This document shows, one piece after another, positions 6,254-13,188 of a DNA stretch of 13,188 nt. The stretch lies in the NCBI GenBank assembly GCA_027066935.1, contig JAMOMX010000170.1, forward strand, positions 1-13,188, read 5' to 3'. Each line of letters starts with the position of its first letter. Positions within the stretch are counted from its first letter, which is position 1. The notes below the pieces were generated by a model. It ran no database searches. It had not been told where the DNA came from and saw only the letters and a list, made by a program, of their open reading frames with translations. The DNA comes from Sulfurimonas sp. GTDB lineage: Bacteria > Campylobacterota > Campylobacteria > Campylobacterales > Sulfurimonadaceae. Made by a program: the position numbers and the translations under genes.

Positions 6254-8398
6254 ATGAAACAAAAAATTTTATTTTTCATCCTACTTTCTATCTCTGTTTT
6301 TGCTTCATCTACAGAAGCTATAGCTATTGAACAAGACTCTTTATTGATAGCTGTCTTTGGTTTAGCAATTATTGGGGTTCTTGCTCTTTTTTTATCTTCA
6401 GAACAGATACGTAAATTAAAAATTGAGCAAAAAAAGATGCATAAACAACAAGCCAATATAGAAAAAAGGCAACATGATTTACTACTGGGGATGAGTAATA
6501 ATATTTTGTCTATAACCAAAGATGCTATTGGTAATACAAATCAACTAATTAATTTAGATGAAAAAGAAGCTCGTTTAAAAATTCCAGATGTAATTAATAC
6601 TGAAAATACTTTACTTGATGTAACTGGTGATTTGATTGAGTTCCTAAAATTAAAATCAAAAAAAGTTGAAATTAAAAAGAAAAATTTTAAACTTGAAAAT
6701 TTACTAAATGATATCCTTGGTCAAACTAGAGCCAATTATAAAGATAGCAATATTGAATTAATTTTTGATGTAGATGACAATATTCCAGATACATTAATTA
6801 GTGACACTTTAAGTATCTCAAAAATATTAGTAAATATACTTGATTTTTGTATATTAAATAAATCAAAACAAATTGTACTACAAGTCTCAAAAAGAAGTAG
6901 ATTTAATACTGAACCAACACTACATTTTATTTTATATACTGATATGAAAGTGAAGATAAGTAATAAAATTTTTAATACACGATATAATGAAAAAACAAAA
7001 AAATATGACGGCATCTCACTATTTGTATCAAAAGAGCTATCGCTATTACTAGATGGTATTTTAATAGCTAGAAACGCTAATGATTCAACTGCTGAATTTG
7101 TTTTAACATTACCATATTATCCTGTTAAAAAAGAATTTTTAAATAAAATAAAATTAGGGGTTAATGTTCTAAATGCAAAAAATATTTTTCTTGTAGATTC
7201 TTTTTACCAAAGTACATTATCAATACAAAAAATACTTCAAAGTTTAAAGTTTCAAGTTGATATCAAAACTAAAGATGAATATTTAAAAAAACTGCCTGAC
7301 TTTTCCAATTATGACACAATTATATTAGATGAAAAACTTGTAACAGACCAATTCATTCAAGAGGTAACTTTAGTTCAAAAAACAAGAAATTTAAAAATAA
7401 TAATATTAACTAATGTGTTTTCTAAAGAAAAAGAGATAGATATAGAGTGTTTAAAACTAAATAAACCACTTACAAAAGAGAGCATCTATTATACACTGCT
7501 CAATGATCAAAAAAACTCCCAAGATGATGAAAATACAAATTCTAAGCAAATATTAAAAATTCAAAAAGAACGATTTAAAAATACTCCAAATATCTCAATG
7601 TCTGATTTTATAGATTTTGCAGATACAAATTTATTGATAGTTGAAGACAACCTTATCAACCAAAAAGTATTAATAAGTATGTTAAAAAAATCTAAAATAA
7701 ATATTACTATTGCAAATGATGGACAAGAGGCGATAAATATTTTGTTTTCACAAAAAAAATTCGACTTAGTACTTATGGATATAAATATGCCTGTTATGGA
7801 TGGATATTTAGCAACTCGACGAATAAGAGAAAACTCAGGTTTAGATAACACACCAGTTGTAGCACTAAGTGCATTAACTGCATCAGACGAAATAAATAAA
7901 ATTTTTCACTCAGGTATGAATGGATATTTAGCAAAACCATTTAGTAAAGAACAACTGTATACAGTTTTTAATACATTTTTAGTAGATAAAAAAATTGTAC
8001 CTACAAAAAAAGACAATAAAGTAGAAGAAGAGGAAGAAACAAAAATTGTAAATCTTGATGGTTTAAATATTGTTAAAGGGCTAGAGCAAACAAATGGAAA
8101 TGTTATCTTTTATATTGAGATATTAAAAGAATTTTTAGATTATTACGGTCAAAGCGACTCAGTGTTTGAAGGGCTTATTGAGGACCATAGATTTGAGCAA
8201 GCAAAAATGTTATGTCTAGATATAAGAGGATTATCTGGTTCAATTGGAGCAAATGAACTTCAAGAGTTATCTAGTGAAATTATCCAAATGATTATATTTA
8301 AAAAATTCGACCTACTCCCTAGTTCTATTGAAAATTATACACAAACAATCTCTACATTAAAACACTCAATAGATAAATTTATATCTGCTCAAGCATAA
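6254..8398 (+). CDS. Hybrid histidine-kinase-like protein lacking phosphotransfer histidines (pseudokinase)
   Basis: Membrane-anchored signalling protein of 714 residues with no sensor domain. A hydrophobic start (1-18, signal peptide or helix) and one helix (29-48) precede a basic coiled-coil stretch (50-75). The HisKA-like region (about 75-140) reads MSNNI at 80-84 where active kinases have MSHEI, so the phospho-His is Asn82. In the ATPase-like region (about 145-290) the N-box NA is replaced (Asn194 then DFC), the DxGxG box is unrecognisable, and the G2 box is YDGISL (251-256). Receiver 1 (310-415) keeps Asp315, Asp359, Thr386 and Lys404. Receiver 2 (458-577) is canonical: Glu464-Asp465, Asp509 (LMDINMPVMDG), Ser539, Lys561. 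The C-terminal Hpt-like domain (603-712) has LDIRG at 655-659 where HxLKG is expected, so its His is Leu655. The ATG has AAAGG (6239-6243) at 10 nt, 29 bp after pgpA, suggesting the same operon. The domain calls are strong; partner and role are unknown. Confidence 0.9.
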   Translation: MKQKILFFILLSISVFASSTEAIAIEQDSLLIAVFGLAIIGVLALFLSSEQIRKLKIEQKKMHKQQANIEKRQHDLLLGMSNNILSITKDAIGNTNQLINLDEKEARLKIPDVINTENTLLDVTGDLIEFLKLKSKKVEIKKKNFKLENLLNDILGQTRANYKDSNIELIFDVDDNIPDTLISDTLSISKILVNILDFCILNKSKQIVLQVSKRSRFNTEPTLHFILYTDMKVKISNKIFNTRYNEKTKKYDGISLFVSKELSLLLDGILIARNANDSTAEFVLTLPYYPVKKEFLNKIKLGVNVLNAKNIFLVDSFYQSTLSIQKILQSLKFQVDIKTKDEYLKKLPDFSNYDTIILDEKLVTDQFIQEVTLVQKTRNLKIIILTNVFSKEKEIDIECLKLNKPLTKESIYYTLLNDQKNSQDDENTNSKQILKIQKERFKNTPNISMSDFIDFADTNLLIVEDNLINQKVLISMLKKSKINITIANDGQEAINILFSQKKFDLVLMDINMPVMDGYLATRRIRENSGLDNTPVVALSALTASDEINKIFHSGMNGYLAKPFSKEQLYTVFNTFLVDKKIVPTKKDNKVEEEEETKIVNLDGLNIVKGLEQTNGNVIFYIEILKEFLDYYGQSDSVFEGLIEDHRFEQAKMLCLDIRGLSGSIGANELQELSSEIIQMIIFKKFDLLPSSIENYTQTISTLKHSIDKFISAQA

Positions 8399-8406
8399 AA
8401 AGATAT

Positions 8407-10209
8407 CTAATTTTCTTTGTAGATGGAGATTGAAGGATATGCAAACTCTAAATTATTTTTCTCAAATATCTCCATCATTTTAAACATTACATCCTCCTTA
8501 ACCTCTAACCACTCATTCCATACAACTGTTTTTGAAAAACAATATACTAAAATATTTATACTTGAATCACTAAAATTATCTAAATAAACTAATAATGTTT
8601 TTTTAATTCCATGAGAATCTTCACGAGAGATTATTTTAGTCTCATTACGTTTGTCTACATTTATCTTTGTCTCTTGTGAAGCTATTTTTGGATGATATAG
8701 TAACATCTCTCTAATCTCATTTACTGCATTTTTTATATCTTGTGATTTTGAATCATACTTTATACCAAGACTCATCTTAATTCTACGCCCAAGACGACGT
8801 TTGTTCCAATTTTTTATATCTGCATTTGCAAGGTTTGCATTGGGAATTGAGATAAGTGCATTATCAAAAGTTCTCAGAGTTGTTACACGAAGTCCAATCT
8901 CAACTACAGTACCCTCCTGTCCATCAGCAACTATCCAATCCCCTTGAGAAAAAGTATCACTAAGCAAAATTGATAATGTGCCAAAAAAGTTTGCAAGAGA
9001 ATCTTTTGCAGCTAACGCAATAGCAAACCCGCCAATACCAAGACCCGATAAAACAGCAGTTAAGTTAACTCCAGCTGAGTGAAGAACAAACAATAATCCA
9101 AGTATTAAAATTATAAAATTAACAATCTTCACACCAATATTTATAACTTCATTTTTAATATTATTACGAGAACTATCTATATTTGTAATTTTTATTTTAG
9201 CAATTGTATTTAAAATCTTATATACCGTAAAGGTAAATAAAATACTATAACCCATACTAAATAACATATTTGAAATTTCATAAGAAACAAAATCATTATA
9301 TGTGTATATAATCAATTCTAAATTAATCAAAATAAGTGTTAGTTTTACTGGTTTTTCAATACTTTTTAATATATCTGATGAATATTTCTGAATATATTTT
9401 ATCCTAATAATTAAGTTTTTAAATAGTTGAAATACATATTTTCTAATTAGATAGATAAACCCTGTTATTAATAACATAAAAATAATTTTTACAATACTCA
9501 ATTGAACAATAGCTAGAGATTCATTGATACTTTTAGCAAATTCTGAATTATTAATCTTCATAACTGGACCTAAAAGCCCATATTTGGCGTATTCATTTAA
9601 ACTATACATCTGTTTATCATAAAAAGAAAAATACTTTATGACATCATGATTCATGTCGAGAACAGCATAAAAATCTTCTATATTTTCTTTTATATCTTTA
9701 TATCTTTTAAAATCTATATTTAAATTCAATTTTTCCATATAATCTTTATTAGCCACTTTAGATATATCAGCTTGATTTTTAGTAAAAAGATTTGTTGCGT
9801 ATTCTTGATACTCATTAAAATCATACCTATCTAATGCTTTTAATAATTTTTTAATCATATTAGTTTGCATATCTAATACCGTATATGTTTTTATTAAGAC
9901 TTCATCACGCAATAAGGCATATTTGTCACCTAATCGTTTGTTTAATGTCATAACTTTTTTTAAAGCAAAAATATCTGACTTATACTCTTTGGCTTCATTT
10001 AAATATTCTAACTTATTACTTAAGATATAATCAATATTTTTTTTATACATCAACTCTTGTTTCTTAACTAAGTCAAGCATTGTTGTTTGATTTAAATCAT
10101 CACTATTCATCTGTTTTATAATTTTTAATTGCTCTTTAACAAATGGTGTAAAATTGTCATTAGATAAAAGTAAGAATGGAATAAATAATAAAAATAATAT
10201 TTTATTCAT
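8407..10209 (-). CDS. MscS-family mechanosensitive ion channel with large periplasmic domain
   Basis: Predicted tension-gated inner-membrane channel releasing solutes on hypo-osmotic shock. A signal peptide (1-16) is followed by a charged helical region (about 20-230), probably periplasmic, that resembles no domain I can name. Membrane helices lie near 235-255, 288-303, 314-334 and 358-380. The MscS core then follows: the pore-lining helix with Gly/Ala packing (LSGLGIGGFAIALAAKDSLA, 387-406), the GDWI turn (423-426), and the beta domain GTVVEIGLRVTTLRTFDN (433-450) with IPNANL (455-460) and NWNKR. The cytosolic tail runs to 600. E. coli MscS is 286 residues, so this is one of the enlarged members. 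The start lies 5 bp after the gdhA stop, with GAGGGA 11 nt upstream inside the end of gdhA, so the pair forms an operon with likely coupled translation. Its stop faces the hybrid-kinase-like gene with an 8-bp gap. Confidence 0.93.
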   Translation of the reverse strand: MNKILFLLFIPFLLLSNDNFTPFVKEQLKIIKQMNSDDLNQTTMLDLVKKQELMYKKNIDYILSNKLEYLNEAKEYKSDIFALKKVMTLNKRLGDKYALLRDEVLIKTYTVLDMQTNMIKKLLKALDRYDFNEYQEYATNLFTKNQADISKVANKDYMEKLNLNIDFKRYKDIKENIEDFYAVLDMNHDVIKYFSFYDKQMYSLNEYAKYGLLGPVMKINNSEFAKSINESLAIVQLSIVKIIFMLLITGFIYLIRKYVFQLFKNLIIRIKYIQKYSSDILKSIEKPVKLTLILINLELIIYTYNDFVSYEISNMLFSMGYSILFTFTVYKILNTIAKIKITNIDSSRNNIKNEVINIGVKIVNFIILILGLLFVLHSAGVNLTAVLSGLGIGGFAIALAAKDSLANFFGTLSILLSDTFSQGDWIVADGQEGTVVEIGLRVTTLRTFDNALISIPNANLANADIKNWNKRRLGRRIKMSLGIKYDSKSQDIKNAVNEIREMLLYHPKIASQETKINVDKRNETKIISREDSHGIKKTLLVYLDNFSDSSINILVYCFSKTVVWNEWLEVKEDVMFKMMEIFEKNNLEFAYPSISIYKEN

Positions 10210-10214
10210 AAAAA

Positions 10215-11570
10215 TTATATTCCCTCTGCAATCATTGCATCAGCAACTTTTTTAAATCCTGCAATATTTGCACCATCTACATAGTTACCCTCAACTCCAT
10301 AATCTTTAGCCGTTAAAGCTACCCTTTTTGCAATTTGTTGCATTGTTAATTTTAATTTTTCATCAACTTTTTCAAAACTCCATCTAGACATAGCCGCATT
10401 TTGACTCATCTCAAATTCACTAACAACTACACCACCAGCATTTGCAGCTTTCGCTGGAGCAAAACAAATTTTATGAGATAAAAAATCATTTACAGCTTTA
10501 GGAGTTGATGGCATATTTGCTCCCTCACTAACACTAACACAGCCATTTACGATTAAGTTTTGGGCATCTATACCTGTAAGTTCATTTTGTGTAGCACAAG
10601 GAAATGCTGCATAACATGGTATATCCCAAACAGCATGTCCGCCATCTGGATATTCCTCTATGGGAATATATTTAGCTTCTGGATGAGTTGCAATATATTC
10701 TTCTAGCGAGATTCTTTTTTCTAGCTTCATCTCTTTAAGTAAACATAAATCAATACCTCGTGAATCATGTATAGTACCTTTAGAATCTGAACATGAAACA
10801 ACAATAGCACCTATCTCTTGAAGTTTTTCAATAGCATGAATCGCAACATTTCCAGCTCCACTTACTGTACAAATTTTTCCATCTAATGGTTCTTTATTTT
10901 CCATCTCTAGCATAGTTTGTGTAAAATATACAACACCAAAACCTGTAGCTTGTGGTCTCATTAGTGAACCACCAAACATAAAAGGTTTCCCTGTTAACAC
11001 ACCCTCATAAGTAGAAGTTATTTTTTTATACTCTCCAAAAAGATAACCTATTTCACGACTACCAACACCAATATCACCAGCAGGAATATCTATACGCGAA
11101 CCAATATATTTATGAAGCTCCACCATAAATGATGAGCAAAATTTCATAATTTCAAAATCGCTTTTACCTTTTGGATCAAAATCGCTACCACCTTTAGCAC
11201 CACCAATTGGTAGACCAGTAAGTGCATTTTTTAAAATTTGCTCAAATCCTAAAAATTTTAATACACCCTCGTTAACTGTTGGATGAAAGCGTAAACCACC
11301 CTTATATGGACCAAGCGCGTTGTTAAATTGTACCCTATAACCAGTATTTACTTGAACCTCATTATTATCATTTAACCATGTTACTTTAAACTTAATAATT
11401 CTATCTGGGACAACAAGCCTATCTAAAATCGAATGTCTTGCGTATCTTTCATCAGATTCTAATAAGGGAGCTATAGAGTAGATCACCTCCTCCATCGCTT
11501 GAAAAAAAACATTGTTCTCTTCACAGTTTCCATTCTCATACTTTTTAATTTTATTTATTGCTATACCCAC
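10215..11570 (-). CDS. gdhA: NADP-type glutamate dehydrogenase
   Basis: Cytosolic hexameric enzyme making glutamate from 2-oxoglutarate, ammonium and NADPH. At 451 residues it has the standard small-hexamer length. Visible sites: GPYKGGLRFHP (87-97) with substrate-binding Lys90, GLPIGGAKGG (119-128) with catalytic Lys126, PAGDIGVG (163-170) with catalytic Asp166, the Rossmann turn GAGNVA (238-243), and SDSKG (261-265) after the second strand, where Ser/Lys rather than an acidic residue suggests NADP preference. The start is GTG with AAGG 8 nt upstream; an overlapping ATG one base upstream is out of frame and stops at once. Divergent from the small membrane-protein gene; first gene of a two-gene operon with the MscS-like channel. 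Confidence 0.96.
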   Translation of the reverse strand: MGIAINKIKKYENGNCEENNVFFQAMEEVIYSIAPLLESDERYARHSILDRLVVPDRIIKFKVTWLNDNNEVQVNTGYRVQFNNALGPYKGGLRFHPTVNEGVLKFLGFEQILKNALTGLPIGGAKGGSDFDPKGKSDFEIMKFCSSFMVELHKYIGSRIDIPAGDIGVGSREIGYLFGEYKKITSTYEGVLTGKPFMFGGSLMRPQATGFGVVYFTQTMLEMENKEPLDGKICTVSGAGNVAIHAIEKLQEIGAIVVSCSDSKGTIHDSRGIDLCLLKEMKLEKRISLEEYIATHPEAKYIPIEEYPDGGHAVWDIPCYAAFPCATQNELTGIDAQNLIVNGCVSVSEGANMPSTPKAVNDFLSHKICFAPAKAANAGGVVVSEFEMSQNAAMSRWSFEKVDEKLKLTMQQIAKRVALTAKDYGVEGNYVDGANIAGFKKVADAMIAEGI

Positions 11571-11597
11571 ATTTAAAACCTTATTTTATATTATTTT

Positions 11598-11603
11598 ATT
11601 GTA
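11598..11603 (-). promoter_or_regulatory. Candidate -10 box for gdhA
   Basis: On the - strand this reads TACAAT, 27 bp before the GTG start of gdhA. No good -35 is seen at 17 bp spacing. An ATATAAAAT-like stretch slightly nearer the gene is an alternative, so the placement is tentative. Confidence 0.25.
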
Positions 11604-11663
11604 GCTATTTTTTAGTTAACTAATGCTTTTAGTAATTTTACTTATAAAAATTACAATATAAAC

Positions 11664-11672
11664 TGTTATAAT
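11664..11672 (+). promoter_or_regulatory. Extended -10 promoter for the four-helix membrane protein gene
   Basis: TGTTATAAT is a perfect extended -10 (TGnTATAAT). A start near 11679 leaves a short leader with AGGA (11686-11689) 8 nt before the ATG at 11698. This is the clearest promoter in the window. Confidence 0.65.
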
Positions 11673-11697
11673 TTCAAATTAAATTAGGATTTTAACA

Positions 11698-12117
11698 ATG
11701 ATTACATATACGATTATACATACTATACATATATTTTCTGTATTTATATACGGTGGATTTTTATTTGTTGATGTATTGTTTTTGAGCAAAATGAAACAAA
11801 ATTTAGATGAAGATGAATCAAAAAAGGCTCGAGAAGCTATAATGATACATGTAAGAAAAGTAGTACCATACTCTTTAATGATAGCAGTAGCTTCGGGAAT
11901 CTACCTGTTTATGCAAACTTTTGGTCAAATTACTGAAGATGGATTTACATATTTTCAAATACTCTTAAGTGCAAAAGCATTTTTAGGTTTATGGCTTGGA
12001 TTTCGTGGAGTAAATCAAAAATTATTCGGCATACAACCATGGGTGTTTAAAAGTCACTTATTTCCTTTTATATTAGTAGTTATAATTATACTATTATCAC
12101 AATTTATGTATATTTAA
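11698..12117 (+). CDS. Small four-helix integral membrane protein, CopD/HemJ-like
   Basis: 139 residues with four hydrophobic helices, near 4-28, 55-73, 86-104 and 118-138, and no signal peptide or enzymatic motif I can assign. Helix 1 starts with two histidines spaced three apart (His8, His11) before a glycine pair. The loop before helix 2 holds His51, Arg53 and Lys54, and His120 opens helix 4. This layout recalls the CopD / HemJ / DUF family of small membrane proteins in which helix histidines bind heme or copper, but the resemblance is general and not proof. It has its own promoter, ribosome-binding site and terminator, so it is a single-gene unit between gdhA and radA. Membrane location is secure; function is open. 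Confidence 0.85.
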   Translation: MITYTIIHTIHIFSVFIYGGFLFVDVLFLSKMKQNLDEDESKKAREAIMIHVRKVVPYSLMIAVASGIYLFMQTFGQITEDGFTYFQILLSAKAFLGLWLGFRGVNQKLFGIQPWVFKSHLFPFILVVIIILLSQFMYI

Positions 12118-12137
12118 ATATTAATATTCTCTTACTT

Positions 12138-12160
12138 ATATGGCAATTTGTCATATTTTT
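12138..12160 (+). terminator. Intrinsic terminator after the four-helix membrane protein gene
   Basis: ATATGGCA (12138-12145) and TGTCATAT (12149-12156) form an 8-bp stem with one G-U pair and an ATT loop, running straight into a T5 tract (12156-12160). It lies 20 bp after the stop codon and before the radA promoter, separating the two transcripts. Confidence 0.7.
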
Positions 12161-12182
12161 AAACTTTAATATTACAAGGTAG

Positions 12183-12188
12183 TATAAT
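12183..12188 (+). promoter_or_regulatory. Candidate -10 box for radA
   Basis: A perfect TATAAT lies 30 bp before the radA ATG and just downstream of the terminator. No clear -35 hexamer is seen, but the upstream DNA is T-rich as is common in this group. Confidence 0.5.
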
Positions 12189-12218
12189 TACTTAATTTTA
12201 AACAATTAAGGCAATTTT

Positions 12219-13188
12219 ATGGCTAATAAAAAAATTTTATTTGAGTGTCAACACTGCGGATTAACTACTCCTAAATGGATGGGCAAATGTACAAACTGTG
12301 GTGCTTGGGACTCACTTATAGAGCTAAATGAACATCAACAAGATGTAGTTAAAAAAACAAAATCAGCCTCCTCTAACTCATCAAAAGCTGTAAGTATCAA
12401 TGAGATTAAAGAGGAAGAAGTGTTTAGATTTAGCTCAAACGATATTGAGCTTGACAATGTGCTAGGTGGTGGGATAGTACCAGGCTCTTTAACTCTCATT
12501 GGGGGAAGTCCTGGTGTTGGAAAATCTACACTACTCTTAAAAGTTGGCGGTGATATCGCTAGTAGTGGTAAGAATGTGCTTTATGTAACAGGGGAAGAGT
12601 CAGCCGGTCAAATAAAACTTCGCGCAAATAGACTAAATGCTAATAACGATAATTTATATCTTCTTAGTGAAATAAGACTTCAACAAGTTTTAGAAGAACT
12701 TCAACATAGGACTTATGATTTTTTAATCATAGATTCCATCCAAACGCTATATTCCGAAGATATTACATCAGCACCAGGTTCTGTGACACAAGTAAGACAA
12801 ATTACTTTTGAACTTATGCGTATTGCAAAAGAGAGAGATTTATCCATCTTCATCATTGGCCATATTACAAAAGAGGGTTCTATAGCTGGTCCTAGGGTAT
12901 TAGAGCATATGGTTGATACTGTACTATATTTTGAGGGAGATTCATCTCAAGAACTTCGTATACTAAGAGGGTTTAAAAATCGTTTTGGTCCAACAAGTGA
13001 GATAGGTGTATTTGAGATGAGAACTGAGGGGTTAATTCCTGCAACAAACATTGCATCTAGGTTTTTTAACCGAGATTCAAAACAACCTGGTTCTGCTCTT
13101 ACCGTAGTTATGGAAGGATCTCGTCCTATTATTTTGGAGGTTCAAGCACTAGTGAGTGAATCACATACACCAAATTCAAAAAGACAAG
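12219..13188 (+). CDS. radA: DNA repair protein RadA (Sms), cut by the window edge
   Basis: RecA-like branch-migration helicase acting in recombinational repair. 323 codons are present and the frame runs off the right edge; RadA is usually about 450 residues, so most of the C-terminal Lon-protease-like domain is missing here only because of the cut. Visible features: N-terminal zinc finger Cys10, Cys13, Cys24, Cys27; Walker A GGSPGVGKST (95-104); Walker B FLIIDSIQT (168-176); GHITKEG (214-220); the RadA-specific KNRFG motif (253-257); and the start of the next domain (EVQALVSESHT). The ATG has AAGG (12208-12211) at 7-nt spacing. It is preceded by its own promoter candidate and a terminator. 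Confidence 0.97.
   Translation, partial: MANKKILFECQHCGLTTPKWMGKCTNCGAWDSLIELNEHQQDVVKKTKSASSNSSKAVSINEIKEEEVFRFSSNDIELDNVLGGGIVPGSLTLIGGSPGVGKSTLLLKVGGDIASSGKNVLYVTGEESAGQIKLRANRLNANNDNLYLLSEIRLQQVLEELQHRTYDFLIIDSIQTLYSEDITSAPGSVTQVRQITFELMRIAKERDLSIFIIGHITKEGSIAGPRVLEHMVDTVLYFEGDSSQELRILRGFKNRFGPTSEIGVFEMRTEGLIPATNIASRFFNRDSKQPGSALTVVMEGSRPIILEVQALVSESHTPNSKRQ

Noticed and set aside
6232..6519. 95-codon open frame on the - strand at the start of the hybrid-kinase-like gene
   Set aside because: Antisense to the signal and membrane helix of the real gene; the hydrophobic, Cys-rich translation is what an antisense frame of AT-rich DNA gives.
8399..8418. Possible bidirectional terminator between the convergent hybrid-kinase-like and MscS-like genes
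   Set aside because: The only pairing is AAAGA (8399-8403) with TCTTT (8414-8418), five AT-rich pairs with a 10-nt loop; too weak to call. The 8-bp AGATATCT palindrome at 8401-8408 has no loop.
1..13188. Mobile elements, CRISPR arrays, tRNA or rRNA genes
   Set aside because: No transposase-like frame, no regularly spaced direct repeats and no cloverleaf or rRNA-like GC-rich block were found; composition is uniform.

Overview
The window looks like Campylobacterota (epsilonproteobacteria) chromosome, most probably Sulfurimonas or a close relative. Reasons: uniformly AT-rich sequence with A/T-rich codons, a fused IspD-IspF protein, and the block ispDF / atypical response regulator / ATP-sulfurylase-like / pgpA. 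From memory this block matches the Campylobacter jejuni order Cj1607-Cj1610, and Helicobacter pylori has ispDF next to HP1021. The genus is an inference; no rRNA or database comparison was possible. I see no insertion sequence, phage gene, tRNA, CRISPR array or compositional break.

Layout on the + strand from the left: dnaX (clamp-loader subunit), a 153-residue low-complexity protein with no recognisable domain, and a 227-bp very AT-rich intergenic stretch with inverted repeats. Then comes a tight five-gene run: ispDF (isoprenoid precursors), an HP1021/Cj1608-like response regulator with Ser in place of the phosphoacceptor Asp, a sulfate-adenylyltransferase-like protein with altered active-site motifs, pgpA (phosphatidylglycerol synthesis), and a hybrid-kinase-like protein whose phosphotransfer histidines are both replaced. 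On the - strand follow, in transcription order, gdhA (glutamate dehydrogenase) and a large MscS-family channel gene starting 5 bp after gdhA stops. The channel gene converges on the hybrid-kinase gene with an 8-bp gap. Diverging from gdhA is a small four-helix membrane protein gene with its own extended -10 promoter and an intrinsic terminator. It is followed by radA, cut by the right edge.

The most unusual part is the 2532-8398 run. Its two signalling proteins look like a regulator and a hybrid kinase, but neither has the normal phosphotransfer chemistry: REC Asp to Ser in the regulator; HisKA His to Asn, degraded ATP-binding boxes and Hpt His to Leu in the kinase-like protein, which still keeps one canonical receiver. 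The enzyme gene between them has also lost substrate-binding signature residues. A phosphorylation-independent regulatory module embedded in a housekeeping operon is therefore a reasonable hypothesis. The remaining genes are ordinary for this group.
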